The notes under the pieces are model-generated. The model ran no database searches. It worked only from the letters and a program-made list of their open reading frames with translations, and was not told the DNA's origin. This document shows positions 17,958 through 27,138 of a stretch of DNA of 64,000 nucleotides, in pieces. Within the stretch, counting starts at the first letter, position 1, and the number at the start of each line of letters is the position of its first letter. Location of the stretch: assembly GCF_044759095.2 (NCBI RefSeq), contig NZ_JBIYSM020000013.1, forward strand, positions 24,483 to 88,482. Reading direction: 5' to 3'. The stretch comes from JBIYSM02 sp044759095 (GTDB taxonomy: Bacteria; Bacillota; Bacilli; Brevibacillales; Brevibacillaceae). Position numbers and translations under genes: made by a program.

Positions 17958-18392
17958 TCATGCGCTACGCTGCGACATTTCCTTGCGTTTATTGTACTGC
18001 TTCAATCGTTCGCTCAACCGCTTCAGACGATGCTTCAGGGCTTCCCGCCATGCGTCGTCGTTTAAGTCCCTGGCCACGCCAAATAGATCAAGCGAAAGAT
18101 CAATCTGCTGCTTCAGGATGTCTGCATAGCTCGCTGCATCATCCGTCATTGTACAATTCTCAAACAAATCAGATTTATTGTCAACACGAACAAAGTCGGC
18201 AAAATCGACTTCCGGCGCGTTATCTCCCTGAGCATATTCTACTAAAATTTCGTATTCACCCTCAATAGCAGGATGAACTTCGATTCGGTCACATACCGGG
18301 CAGAACAGGATCGGCACGTTGTGCACCAGTGTCTTGGAGTGGCGGACAGAACCAATCGAGCCAATCATTCCGGCTCCGCAGCAAAAACTCAT
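17958..18392 (-). CDS. Zinc-ribbon-like hypothetical protein
   Basis: About 144 residues. CC at residues 4-5 and CPVC near residue 31 suggest a small zinc ribbon, reminiscent of YgiT-type fingers. The C-terminal half is helical and charged (REALKHRLKRLSERLKQYNKRK). ATG 18392 is supported by GGGAGGGAGAG upstream. Function unknown. It lies 26 bp upstream of the VOC gene and is probably cotranscribed. Confidence 0.6.
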   Translation of the reverse strand: MSFCCGAGMIGSIGSVRHSKTLVHNVPILFCPVCDRIEVHPAIEGEYEILVEYAQGDNAPEVDFADFVRVDNKSDLFENCTMTDDAASYADILKQQIDLSLDLFGVARDLNDDAWREALKHRLKRLSERLKQYNKRKEMSQRSA

Positions 18393-18669
18393 AATCTCTC
18401 CCTCCCTTTCGCGAAACGATCCATGCGTTTGCACGAATGATCTGTAATATCTGCAATTGTAGACCAGAAAGCGCTAAAATCTCCAGACCAAAATCATACC
18501 AGTTGGGCCGCAGGTTACAGAGCGTATCCCTATTGTAACGAAAAAAGGCGGGAATGACCATCGTTTCCCGACTAGTCCGACACTTCAGGACCATAGGTTT
18601 ATTTTCCTGTCGATGAGGGTACATACTCAAAAACAGGCTTGACGCCCCACCTTTGTAACGGAGGATAGT

Positions 18670-21030
18670 ATGACGCTGCGAAAGAAGACGATCGCGACGA
18701 TTGGCATTACGACAGCCGGCTTGCTGATTATCCTGTACTTGGCTTCGCTGCTGATCTTGCTTGGAAGCTTTTCATGGATGGAAGAGAAAGATACCCGGGA
18801 GGATATGCGCCGAGTACTCAACTCTTTTTCTGCGGGAGTGGAAGATTTGGTCTCCACCAGCAGGGACTACGCCACACGGGACGATACCTACGCGTTTATT
18901 CAGGACGCCAACGTTTCCGAAGGACGCAACCATCCTTTTGTAACAAGAAATTTCCCGGACGAAACGTTCGCCATCCATCACATAAACTTCCTGTTGTTGT
19001 TGAATGCCAAGGGCGATATCGTGTACCAAAAAGGGTATGACATGCTTGCGGATCAAGAGGTTCCCGTCTCACCGGAACTGATCCGGCAAATTCATCAGCG
19101 ACAGGATCTCTTCCTGCGTCACACTCATCACGATTCATCCAAATCGGGGTTGTTGATTCTAGAAGACAAGCCTGCCGCAGTAGCCTCTCTGCCCATTATT
19201 CGGAGCGATAAAACAGGGCCGATTCGCGGAACCTTGATTGCCGGATACTACATCGACAGCCATTACGTGAAATACCAATCCGCTCTCACGCGCAATCTGC
19301 TGCAGCTCTCTTTGTACAAAAATACGCCCATTCCTGTTGAAGCCGAACTGCCCGAAGGATCCGTCTGGATCAGCGAAAAAGATGAGAACAAGATTCAAGC
19401 AAACGCACTGGTGTACGACCTGTATGGGAATCCGGCATTTGTTTTGCAGTTCGAGAAACCTCGCTCCATCTACTTTCAGGGCAAATCCAGCTTGCTGTAT
19501 TATCTGGCTTCCCTTATGATTACCGGTATCATCTTTACCGTTGTGATCCTGTATTTTTTGGAAAAAGTCATTTTATCCAGACTTTCCGGACTGATTACAA
19601 GCATAAAAACCATTAGTCAAACCAAGGATTTTTCCGCTCGAGTCCGCCTGACCGGAACGGACGAGATTTCGGACTTGGAGCAGGAGTTTAATGTCATGAT
19701 GTCGGTGTTGGAAGAGTCGCAAGGCACGATCATGCACCGGGCCTACCACGATTTCTTGACGGATCTGCCCAACCGGAACCTGTTCTATGAACAACTGGAA
19801 CAAGCATTGGAAACGGCTGCAAGACAGCACCATCAGGTGGCCATTCTGTTCATCGGGTTGGACAAATTCAAGCAGATAAACGACACCTTTGGCCATGAAG
19901 TGGGCGACCTGCTTCTTCTTATGGCAACGCAGCGTCTCTTAGCGTGCATCCGTTCGGATGACTTCCTGTCCCGCCTCGGCGGGGACGAATTTATCGTCCT
20001 GCTTCCGTCCATTGCCGAACGCGGCATGATTGACAACATTGCCGACAGAATCCGCGAATCCCTGTCAGAACCGTTCCACTTGAAAAATCATCAGGTGTAC
20101 GCCTCTGCCAGTATCGGCATCAGTATTTATCCCAGTGACGGAACGGACCCGGAAATTCTGATCAAACATGCGGACATGGCCATGCGTCGCGTAAAAAGAG
20201 AAGGAAAGAACAACTACCGCCAGTTCACTCCCGACATGCAGGAAGAGACCGACCGCAAGCTGCTCCTCGAGCATCATCTGCGCTTGGCCGTTGAGCGGAA
20301 CGAACTGCAGCTGTATTACCAGCCGAAAGTATGCATGCACACCGGGCGTATCACAGGAATGGAGGCGCTGCTGAGGTGGATGCATCCCGAGCTGGGAGTG
20401 ATTTCCCCTGAGGAGTTTATCCCGTTGGCGGAAGAAACGGGACTCATTACTTCCATCGGGGAATGGGTATTGCGGACCGCCTGCAGACAGAACAAGTCGT
20501 GGCAGTTGGCCGGATTTCCCCCGGTCAGCGTCGCCGTTAACCTCTCTTCCATACAGTTCGAGCAAGACGACCTGGTGGCGATCATTGAACAAGTTCTGCG
20601 GGATACGGGAATGGATCCGCACTTCCTCGAACTGGAGATTACCGAGAGCATCGCGATTCAAAATATTGACCATGTGGTAGAGAAACTGCTTACCCTGAGG
20701 AAAATGGGGATACATATTTCCATAGACGATTTTGGTACGGGATACAGCTCCCTTTCCTATTTGAAGCGATTCCCGATTGACTCGCTGAAAATCGACAAAG
20801 CCTTTGTTCGTGACATTACGGAAGATGCAAACATCCCGACGGCGATTATCGCGATGGCACACAGACTCAGCCTGAGCGTGACGGCAGAGGGAGTGGAAAC
20901 AAACGAACAGCTGGAACTTCTGCGAAAACTGCGCTGCAACTTCCTGCAGGGCTATCTGTTCAGCGAACCGCTTCCGGCTCATGAGTTTGAGCAGTTGCTG
21001 GCCAAAGGCAACATGATGGTGGTTTCCTAA
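18670..21030 (+). CDS. Membrane-bound GGDEF-EAL protein with periplasmic CHASE4-like sensor
   Basis: 786 residues: membrane segment (8-34), extracytoplasmic CHASE4-like sensor (about 40-270), second membrane segment (276-300), HAMP-like linker (301-350), GGDEF domain (355-520) and EAL domain (525-780). The EAL phosphodiesterase residues look complete: E565 in MEALLRW, N624, E656, D686/D687 in IDDFGTGYSS, K707, E740 and Q760, so c-di-GMP hydrolysis is expected. The GGDEF loop (437-441) and I-site RSDD (428-431) are intact, but the first metal-binding Asp of the DxD motif is Gly (G396 in FIGLDKFKQIND), so cyclase activity is doubtful. Probably a phosphodiesterase with a regulatory GGDEF domain. 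GGAGG lies 5 bp before the ATG. Confidence 0.93.
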   Translation: MTLRKKTIATIGITTAGLLIILYLASLLILLGSFSWMEEKDTREDMRRVLNSFSAGVEDLVSTSRDYATRDDTYAFIQDANVSEGRNHPFVTRNFPDETFAIHHINFLLLLNAKGDIVYQKGYDMLADQEVPVSPELIRQIHQRQDLFLRHTHHDSSKSGLLILEDKPAAVASLPIIRSDKTGPIRGTLIAGYYIDSHYVKYQSALTRNLLQLSLYKNTPIPVEAELPEGSVWISEKDENKIQANALVYDLYGNPAFVLQFEKPRSIYFQGKSSLLYYLASLMITGIIFTVVILYFLEKVILSRLSGLITSIKTISQTKDFSARVRLTGTDEISDLEQEFNVMMSVLEESQGTIMHRAYHDFLTDLPNRNLFYEQLEQALETAARQHHQVAILFIGLDKFKQINDTFGHEVGDLLLLMATQRLLACIRSDDFLSRLGGDEFIVLLPSIAERGMIDNIADRIRESLSEPFHLKNHQVYASASIGISIYPSDGTDPEILIKHADMAMRRVKREGKNNYRQFTPDMQEETDRKLLLEHHLRLAVERNELQLYYQPKVCMHTGRITGMEALLRWMHPELGVISPEEFIPLAEETGLITSIGEWVLRTACRQNKSWQLAGFPPVSVAVNLSSIQFEQDDLVAIIEQVLRDTGMDPHFLELEITESIAIQNIDHVVEKLLTLRKMGIHISIDDFGTGYSSLSYLKRFPIDSLKIDKAFVRDITEDANIPTAIIAMAHRLSLSVTAEGVETNEQLELLRKLRCNFLQGYLFSEPLPAHEFEQLLAKGNMMVVS

Positions 21031-21040
21031 TGCAAAAGAA

Positions 21041-21066
21041 AAAGTCGGGACAATACGCCCGACTTT
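21041..21066. terminator. Bidirectional terminator between the GGDEF-EAL gene and gcvH
   Basis: AAAGTCGGG/CCCGACTTT (21041-21049 with 21058-21066), flanked by A-rich and T-rich runs, between convergent genes. Confidence 0.85.
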
Positions 21067-21081
21067 TCCCTTTCGTGAACC

Positions 21082-21462
21082 TTATTCTTTTACCATCGCT
21101 TCGTATTTGTCAGCGTCCATCAGCTTATCCAGCTCGCTTGGGTCAGACAATTCCACGACGATCATCCACGCTTGCTCATACGGAGAAGAGTTTACCAGCT
21201 CTGGAGCCGTCTCCAGCTCGCCGTTTACTTCCACGACCTTGCCACTGACAGGAGCATACAGTTCAGAAACAGTCTTCACAGATTCTACGCTGCCGAATGG
21301 CTCATCCTGTTTTACCGTTGCTCCTACCTCGGGGAGTTCAACAAACACGATATCGCCCAACTCAGATTGTGCAAATGCAGTGATGCCGATGTAGGCCTTG
21401 TTTCCTTCCACGCGAACCCACTCATGCTCTTCACTGTAACGAAGATTTTTTGGAAATTCCAT
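21082..21462 (-). CDS. gcvH: Glycine cleavage system H protein
   Basis: 126 residues, normal length. It carries the lipoyl arm that shuttles the aminomethyl group among the P, T and L proteins, and in Firmicutes also serves in lipoate relay. The lipoylation lysine lies in GSVESVKTVSELYAPVSG (K63 from this start). ATG 21462 is preferred over the TTG three codons upstream because of its spacing from GGGAGG. No other gcv gene is in the window, as in Bacillus, where gcvH is unlinked. Confidence 0.95.
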   Translation of the reverse strand: MEFPKNLRYSEEHEWVRVEGNKAYIGITAFAQSELGDIVFVELPEVGATVKQDEPFGSVESVKTVSELYAPVSGKVVEVNGELETAPELVNSSPYEQAWMIVVELSDPSELDKLMDADKYEAMVKE

Positions 21463-21583
21463 CTTACGCAATCCTCCCTCTTAGTGGCAATCCTACGCCG
21501 ATTTTCCTCCTAGCGAGCCACACCCAGGTCCCGCAGGGGCGAACATTCCACATCAATATACCCCTACATATTGGACAAACTTT

Positions 21584-22036
21584 CTAGGATTCCTCTTCAA
21601 TACCCAAAATTCGATTCAGACGTTTTTTCACCAGATTCAAGCCTTTTTCACCAGCCTGGAAGTGGCGCAGTTGAAGGCTCTCGTCAAACAGGTAAAACGC
21701 CGGCACGTATTCGTTTTGGAATGCATCCGTCGTTTTCATCTGGTTGTCGATGGCAATGGGGTGTACCAGGTTGTACTCGGCGATGGTTGCCTTGATCGTC
21801 TCGATATTCGTGTCTGCCTCCGAACGCGGCATATGGATTCCGACTACCTGCAGTCCATTTGCTGCGTACTTTTCCCGCCACTCATTGATTTGCGGCATGG
21901 ATTCCTTGCACATGTAGCAGCTGACCGACCAGAAGTGAACCAACACCGGTTTGCCTGCCAGATCTGCTTTGCTCACCTGACCGTTTACCCACTCCGTTAC
22001 ACCGGGAAAATCAGGCAGTTCTTCACGTAAGCGCAT
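21584..22036 (-). CDS. ykuV: Thiol-disulfide oxidoreductase, YkuV-like
   Basis: 150 residues, thioredoxin fold without signal peptide, so cytosolic. The active site is C40-Y-M-C43 in FWSVSCYMCKESMP, with the cis-Pro loop near YVPAFYLFD. The sequence resembles Bacillus YkuV throughout (GIHMPRSEAD, LRHFQAGEKG), and the gene lies next to the ykuU-like peroxiredoxin as in Bacillus. The likely role is reducing partner thiols, perhaps the peroxiredoxin. AGAAAGGAG precedes the ATG. Confidence 0.88.
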   Translation of the reverse strand: MRLREELPDFPGVTEWVNGQVSKADLAGKPVLVHFWSVSCYMCKESMPQINEWREKYAANGLQVVGIHMPRSEADTNIETIKATIAEYNLVHPIAIDNQMKTTDAFQNEYVPAFYLFDESLQLRHFQAGEKGLNLVKKRLNRILGIEEES

Positions 22037-22071
22037 GAATCATACAGCTCCTTTCTGATTTGGGGTGATTT

Positions 22072-22106
22072 AAAAAAAGGGTCTAACGACTGTGAGTTAG
22101 ACCCTT
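22072..22106 (-). terminator. Intrinsic terminator of the peroxiredoxin gene
   Basis: The perfect 11-bp stem AAGGGTCTAAC/GTTAGACCCTT (22077-22087 with 22096-22106) is followed by seven T on the minus strand. Confidence 0.9.
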
Positions 22107-22133
22107 GCCAAACCAAGCAAATTTTGTATGCTA

Positions 22134-22682
22134 TTACTTCGCAGTCAGCTGTGCTTCGCCTGGACGCCAGTTAGCCGGGCAGAGGCCGCCGGATTGCAGT
22201 GCTTGCAGCACGCGAAGTGTCTCGTCTACGGAACGGCCGACGTTGAGGTCGGTTACGACTTGATAACGCAGAATTCCTTCTGGATCGATGATGAAGAGAC
22301 CGCGGAATGCGATACCTGCTTCTTCATCGAGAACGCCGTAATCGCGAGCAGTTGTTTTCAGGATGTCGGACGCCAGCGGATAGTTCAGGCCGCCCAGACC
22401 GTTTTGGTCGCGTGGAGTATTGATCCATGCGCGGTGGGAGTGTTTGGAGTCGGTGGATACACCGAGAACTTCCGCATCCAGATCTTTAAAGTCTTCGATT
22501 GCGTCGCTGAGCGCGATGATCTCTGTCGGGCAAACGAAAGTGAAGTCGAGTGGATAGAAGAACAGAATGAGCCATTTGCCTTTGTAGTCGGACAAGGATA
22601 CTTTACCGAAATCCTTGCCGTTTCCAAGTGCTGTTTCCATGGTAAAGTCAGGAGCCGGAAGACCAACCAGACGTTGTGCCAT
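22134..22682 (-). CDS. ykuU: 2-Cys peroxiredoxin, YkuU-like
   Basis: 182 residues of the typical 2-Cys Prx1 class. The peroxidatic C51 is in DFTFVCPTE and the resolving C168 in GGLCPANW. It reduces hydrogen and organic peroxides in the cytosol. It lacks the C-terminal YF extension, so it should resist overoxidation. A promoter is visible at 22727-22756 and GGAGG precedes the ATG. The adjacent YkuV-like oxidoreductase is a plausible electron donor; the terminator between them limits read-through. Confidence 0.95.
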   Translation of the reverse strand: MAQRLVGLPAPDFTMETALGNGKDFGKVSLSDYKGKWLILFFYPLDFTFVCPTEIIALSDAIEDFKDLDAEVLGVSTDSKHSHRAWINTPRDQNGLGGLNYPLASDILKTTARDYGVLDEEAGIAFRGLFIIDPEGILRYQVVTDLNVGRSVDETLRVLQALQSGGLCPANWRPGEAQLTAK

Positions 22683-22726
22683 ATGTAATATACCTCCTTG
22701 GAATATCTTACTTGCTTACACCCTAC

Positions 22727-22756
22727 ATCATATCAAACGAGCCACTTTATAGTCAA
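22727..22756 (-). promoter_or_regulatory. Sigma-A promoter of the peroxiredoxin gene
   Basis: TTGACT (22751-22756) and TATGAT (22727-22732) with an 18-bp spacer, about 45 bp upstream of the start. Confidence 0.6.
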
Positions 22757-22842
22757 TACAATGTAGGAATTATTTCAACCTGTGTTACCCTTCAACCAAC
22801 ACCAAAACTATCTTATCCACCCGATGATCTCTCTATTCCTGC

Positions 22843-24039
22843 TTACCAGGAAGCAGACCGTTTTTTTAAGACACCGGACGCCCCGATCCGCGCCGCTGCT
22901 TCCGCCAGCACGTCCGGCGGCTGCACCAGGGCGATGCGAACGTAGCCTTCCCCTTCTTTGCCAAACGCGCTCCCCGGGATCACCACAACCCCCGCCTCTT
23001 CCAGTACGGCAAACGCGAACTCACGGGAAGTCCATCCTTTTGGAATCGGCGCCCAGACAAACATGGTTGCTTTTGGCGGGGTAATTTCCCACCCGACCTC
23101 TGCCAAAGCGGATAACAGCGCATCCCGTCGCTTCTGGTAAAAAAGGCCCACTCCGTTGGGACTGTTTCCTTCCCGATCGCTGCGCAGGGCTGCCACCGCC
23201 ATCTCCTGCACCGCAGCGAACACCCCGTAATCCACGTTTGATTTCACCACCGCGAGCGGCCGGATGATCTCGGCATTGCCCACGACGTAGGCGATGCGGC
23301 AGCCGGCCATGTTGAAGCTCTTGGAAAAGGAGTTGAACTCGATGCCTACCTCTTTCGCCCCTGCGGCCTGCAGGAAGCTGGGTGGTCGGTAGCCGTCAAA
23401 CGCCATTTCCGAGTAGGCGAGATCATGCACCACGATCATGTCGTACGTTTTGGCAAAGCGGACGACCTCCTCGAAAAAGGAGAGCGTCGCCACTGCGGAA
23501 ATCGGGTTGTTCGGATAATTCAGGATCATGAACTTGGCACGGCGGGCAATCTCATCCGGAATGGCCCCCAGATCGGGAAGATAGCCGTTTTCCGCACGCA
23601 GCGGCATGGGATACAGCTCTGCTCCCGCCAGATGTACGCTTCCCGCGTAAATCGGGTAGCCGGGATCCGGCACCAGCACTGCGTCTCCGGGGTCTGCCCA
23701 GGCCAGCGCGAAGTGGGCGAGCCCGTCCTGGGAGCCCATCAGGGAATGGACTTCCGACTCCGGGTCGAGCGCTACGCCGAAGCGATACTGGTACCAGCGG
23801 GCTACTTCCTCGCGAAAGGTGCGGGAGCCCTCCGACCCGGGGTAGCCGTAGGCATCCGGCCGTTGAACGGCGCGAACGAGTGCCTCTACGAGATGAGGGG
23901 CAGGCGGCTGGTCGGGGCTGCCGATCCCCAGGTCGATCACCTGTCTGGTTTTCGCTACCGCCTGCTTTCGCTGGGCCATCTCCGTAAATATGGCAGACGA
24001 GAGGCTGTGCAGTCGTTGCGAAGGCTGACGCGGGCACAT
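22843..24039 (-). CDS. Class I/II PLP aminotransferase (LL-DAP/PatA-like)
   Basis: 398 residues, fold-type I aminotransferase. PLP lysine K240 is in NSFSKSFNMAGCRIAY, with the substrate-binding NYPNNPISA and the carboxylate-binding Arg near YVRIAL. It resembles the LL-diaminopimelate/aspartate aminotransferase subgroup; the amino donor is not determined. GGAGG lies 8 bp before the ATG and overlaps the end of the upstream Spx/ArsC-like gene, so the two form an operon. Confidence 0.88.
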   Translation of the reverse strand: MCPRQPSQRLHSLSSAIFTEMAQRKQAVAKTRQVIDLGIGSPDQPPAPHLVEALVRAVQRPDAYGYPGSEGSRTFREEVARWYQYRFGVALDPESEVHSLMGSQDGLAHFALAWADPGDAVLVPDPGYPIYAGSVHLAGAELYPMPLRAENGYLPDLGAIPDEIARRAKFMILNYPNNPISAVATLSFFEEVVRFAKTYDMIVVHDLAYSEMAFDGYRPPSFLQAAGAKEVGIEFNSFSKSFNMAGCRIAYVVGNAEIIRPLAVVKSNVDYGVFAAVQEMAVAALRSDREGNSPNGVGLFYQKRRDALLSALAEVGWEITPPKATMFVWAPIPKGWTSREFAFAVLEEAGVVVIPGSAFGKEGEGYVRIALVQPPDVLAEAAARIGASGVLKKRSASW

Positions 24040-24040
24040 C

Positions 24041-24403
24041 CTAGCGGCCTCCCCAGGCTTTTTCCATCTCTTCTTCCTTAAAACCGACCGTCACCGTCTG
24101 CCCGTCGGTGATCAGCGGTCGTTTGATCAGCTTGCCGTTGGACGACAGAAGTTCCAGCATCTCTTCTTCCGACATCCGGGGCAGCTTGTCCTTTAATCCC
24201 TGCTCGCGGTAATATTGACCGCTCACATTGAAAAACTTGCGCAGGTCCAACCCGCTGGCCTTCCAGATGCTGCGCAGCTCCTCTTTGGAAGGAGGGGCAT
24301 CGACAATCGGAATTTCTTCAAAGGCGACGCCGCTGCTGTTGAGCCACTGCTTTGCTTTGCGGCAGGTGCCGCATTTGTCGTAGAGATATGCTTTTATTGC
24401 CAT
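24041..24403 (-). CDS. yusI: ArsC/Spx-family thioredoxin-fold protein (YusI-like)
   Basis: 120 residues. The N-terminal CGTC motif (C11, C14) and RPLITDG in the C-terminal half are hallmarks of the Spx/MgsR/ArsC-like family. The body (FFNVSGQYYREQGLKDKLP) is closest to Bacillus YusI, which is encoded beside gcvH there; here the two are 2.6 kb apart. It is probably a reductase-like protein; it lacks the RPI-type features that would make it Spx itself. Confidence 0.85.
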   Translation of the reverse strand: MAIKAYLYDKCGTCRKAKQWLNSSGVAFEEIPIVDAPPSKEELRSIWKASGLDLRKFFNVSGQYYREQGLKDKLPRMSEEEMLELLSSNGKLIKRPLITDGQTVTVGFKEEEMEKAWGGR

Positions 24404-24455
24404 CAGATACTCCTCGCTTTACGTGATGTTTTTTCCATTGTACGGGAACACGGGC

Positions 24456-25310
24456 CTATTCGACAACGGAAAGGGATTTCTCGAAAGCAACTCCCGCTTT
24501 TGCATCGTAAATGACTTCGATCAGCAGATAGTCGTTGATCAAGGAGCGATCCTTGCTTTTCCCATAGTCATAAGTCTGATACGTAACAAAAATCTCTTCG
24601 GCCCAAAAATGGATGTCTTCCAATTCAACCGAATCCGTTTCGCTTGCGGAAGTTTTTATCAAAACATACGTCTTTCCTTCTTTTCTGAGGAACTCCGTCT
24701 TCCAGTCAGGCGATGCCATCCGTTGGGCCGCCCACGCTTTGACATCCTCCGGGGCATCTTCTACTCGCATCTGACGATATCGGTCGTCGGGTATCCCGAG
24801 CGTGGCATTGCCTTTCAAGGATACATCGTTGAATCGTTCCACGGTCCAGATTCCGCCGCGGTTGTTCCATTTTTTCATCTCTATGTCGATGGCCGTCTGA
24901 TCAGTCGTGGTAACCAGCAAACGCCGCGGATTGACCGTCCGACTGATCGTTTGGAAGCTGTCCAGCTCCTTGTTGAGCTTTTCTTTCACAAACCGGCGAA
25001 GCACTTGCTTGTAGTCACGGCTGGACGGGTCGCTTTCCATTGACTTCAACTCTTCCTCGGAGATTTCAAAAGCTCCCCCTTTGTCATCCATAGCGTCGAA
25101 CGCGTCGATCATGGCATCCCGGTCGGCAAGAAGGTTTTCCTCCCTGTGCGCTTGCAGCAGTTGCTCTCTCAGAGAAGCATTTGCTGTTCTTAATTGCGCA
25201 AGGGTTTGCTCTGCCAGGTCTTTCTGCACAGTTACTCCCCATGAATAACCAACATACCCCACACCGAGCATTAGCATCGCCGTCACGATCGCTTGGAACC
25301 ACACTTTCAT
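24456..25310 (-). CDS. Hypothetical membrane-anchored extracytoplasmic protein
   Basis: 284 residues, family not recognised. An N-terminal hydrophobic segment (4-27) without lipobox or clear signal-peptidase site suggests an anchored protein. A short coiled coil follows (residues 28-62, AEQTLAQLRTANASLREQL), then a mostly beta soluble domain of about 200 residues with many charged positions. No catalytic motif is apparent. It lies just upstream of the yusI-like gene on the same strand (52 bp gap). Confidence 0.6.
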   Translation of the reverse strand: MKVWFQAIVTAMLMLGVGYVGYSWGVTVQKDLAEQTLAQLRTANASLREQLLQAHREENLLADRDAMIDAFDAMDDKGGAFEISEEELKSMESDPSSRDYKQVLRRFVKEKLNKELDSFQTISRTVNPRRLLVTTTDQTAIDIEMKKWNNRGGIWTVERFNDVSLKGNATLGIPDDRYRQMRVEDAPEDVKAWAAQRMASPDWKTEFLRKEGKTYVLIKTSASETDSVELEDIHFWAEEIFVTYQTYDYGKSKDRSLINDYLLIEVIYDAKAGVAFEKSLSVVE

Positions 25311-25331
25311 TTGTCCACCTCTCCATTCGTC

Positions 25332-25375
25332 AATAAAAAAGCGGCCAGCCTTTATTTTCCAGCTGCCACTTCTTT
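25332..25375 (-). terminator. Probable terminator of the DUF2797 gene
   Basis: An imperfect GC hairpin (GTGGCAGC...GCTGGCCGC on the minus strand) is followed by CTTTTTTATTG, about 85 bp after the stop. Confidence 0.5.
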
Positions 25376-25455
25376 TGACGATTTTATTATCCTGTATGTT
25401 TCACGGTTCTCCGTTTTCCTGATGTGCTGGTCAGTGTGAGGCTCCATGCCGTTCT

Positions 25456-26256
25456 TTATGCAGTAATTTTCACCTGGTACCCGGCGTGTTTTCGGGTGTG
25501 GAAAACGCCGGTGTCAAAGATCAGGTACTGCGCCTTGACCCCGATCAGCTTGCCGCTGACACTCTCCTGCTTGTCCAGAGTCATGGAGTTGATCTTGTCG
25601 AGCGATTCGAGAATCGGATAGGTAATGTCCACCCACTCGTCCTCTCGATACTGGAACGGTTTGAACGGCTCCGGAAAGTGAGCGTACACCTCATCCCGCA
25701 ACGCCAGCAGGTCCACCTCTTTGACGTCCCCTTTCAGCATCTTGCGCCAGTTGGTCTTGTCCGGCAAAAACTGGCTGAGGTGCACCTCCAGTTCCCCCGC
25801 CATGCGTCGGGTTGGCACTTCCGCAATCGGAATGGCGCGGATCGCACCCTGATCGACCCAGCGCTTGAACTGGTTGTTTTTCCGCGTCAAGCCCACCTTT
25901 ACGTCACTGGAAAGCGCCAGGTACACGTAGTGCGGAATCATGCAATGTGTCTCGCCGAAGCTGGCGTCGCGACAGGTTCCCTGATCAAAATGGCACTCGT
26001 GCGGCTTGACGATGCACAGGTCGTTTTCCGGCAGTTTGGTAAAGCAGGGGTAGCAGTACCCGTTGTTAAACGTCTTGTTTGTCTTGCGGCCGCAGGCGAT
26101 GCAGTTTTTCTGGCCCAAAAAGGAAATGGTCAGCTCGCTGCCCAACAGCTCGTTGAGCGGCAGTTTGTCCTCGTTGATCTGCAAATAGTAGTCAACAGGC
26201 TGGTCTTTTCCGTGATACGAATGCGTCAGCCCGTGTAACAAGCCCTGGAGTTCCAC
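25456..26256 (-). CDS. DUF2797 family protein with zinc-ribbon
   Basis: About 266 residues. It contains CIACGRKTNK and CYPCF, a four-cysteine zinc ribbon, and the DUF2797 signature region HYVYLALSSDVKVGLTRK, which resembles the start of a GIY-YIG-like fold. Function unknown. GTG 26256 is preferred because AAGGGAGGGAG lies upstream; the longer frame overlaps the divergent deacetylase start at 26390. Confidence 0.75.
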   Translation of the reverse strand: MELQGLLHGLTHSYHGKDQPVDYYLQINEDKLPLNELLGSELTISFLGQKNCIACGRKTNKTFNNGYCYPCFTKLPENDLCIVKPHECHFDQGTCRDASFGETHCMIPHYVYLALSSDVKVGLTRKNNQFKRWVDQGAIRAIPIAEVPTRRMAGELEVHLSQFLPDKTNWRKMLKGDVKEVDLLALRDEVYAHFPEPFKPFQYREDEWVDITYPILESLDKINSMTLDKQESVSGKLIGVKAQYLIFDTGVFHTRKHAGYQVKITA

Positions 26257-26389
26257 TTTTCTCCCTCCCTTATGTATGCTCATCCATTTTACCATAACGG
26301 CGTCCCGGGACACCCGTTGTTTTCTTTCGGAAGCATGTTTTGCCCCAGGCGAGTGAAGCCTATGTGAAAAGACAGGAGGCGGTTGTTGC

Positions 26390-27091
26390 ATGAGCCAGGC
26401 GGCATTACGAGTCTTTGTGTTTGCTCTCTTTCTTTCTTTTCTATCCCCATGCCTTGCAGCGGGAAAACCTTTGCCCGCTTATGAGCCGATTCACCGAATC
26501 GACACGCAAAAAAAGGTGGTCGCCCTCACCTTTGACGACGGACCCGACGCCAAATACACCCCGATGATCCTGGAGGTTCTCCACAAGAATGGGGTTCCCG
26601 CCACCTTTTTTGTTCTTGGCTCCCAGGTTGACAAATACCCGAAAGTCATGCAGTGGATCCAGAAAGCCGGTCATGAAATCGGGAATCACGGCTACCACCA
26701 CTACGACCTGCACAAGCTGACAGAGCAGGAGGTATATGACGAAATCAAGCGGACGGAGAAATCCATCCTGAAAACGACAGGAATCCTCGCCCAGTACTAC
26801 CGTCCGCCTGGTGGAGTTTTGACCCACGACGTGATGAATGCGGTGCAGTCCTCCGGCTACGACATCATCCACTGGTCAATCGATCCGCAGGACTGGTCTT
26901 TGGCCCGGACCGCATCCGTCATCGTGAGAAGCGTGAAAACAAACGTAACCTCCGGGGACATCATCCTGTTCCACGACGGCGGACTGAACCAGCCCCAAAC
27001 GGTAGCCGCCCTGCAGGATCTCATCACGGATCTGCGCTCCCGCGGCTACAAGTTCGTAACCGTCAGCCAGCTGTTGGACGAGGCGAAGTAA
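26390..27091 (+). CDS. Secreted polysaccharide deacetylase (NodB domain)
   Basis: 233 residues: signal peptide (1-23, ending CLAAG), then a NodB homology domain. The catalytic base/metal set is TFDDGPD (D49, D50), H100 and H104 in IGNHGYHHYD; RPPGG and ILFHDGG follow. It probably removes N-acetyl groups from peptidoglycan or another cell-wall glycan; substrate unproven. AGGAGG lies 10 bp before the ATG. It is divergent from the DUF2797 gene. Confidence 0.92.
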   Translation: MSQAALRVFVFALFLSFLSPCLAAGKPLPAYEPIHRIDTQKKVVALTFDDGPDAKYTPMILEVLHKNGVPATFFVLGSQVDKYPKVMQWIQKAGHEIGNHGYHHYDLHKLTEQEVYDEIKRTEKSILKTTGILAQYYRPPGGVLTHDVMNAVQSSGYDIIHWSIDPQDWSLARTASVIVRSVKTNVTSGDIILFHDGGLNQPQTVAALQDLITDLRSRGYKFVTVSQLLDEAK

Positions 27092-27138
27092 ATCCCCCCA
27101 GACGTGATGAGGGGATCATGGTATTTGATCTGGCTGAT

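Noticed and set aside
27092..27138. Weak ATCCCC/GGGGAT hairpin between the deacetylase and the ABC ATPase genes
   Set aside because: The stem is short and no T run follows; not called as a terminator.
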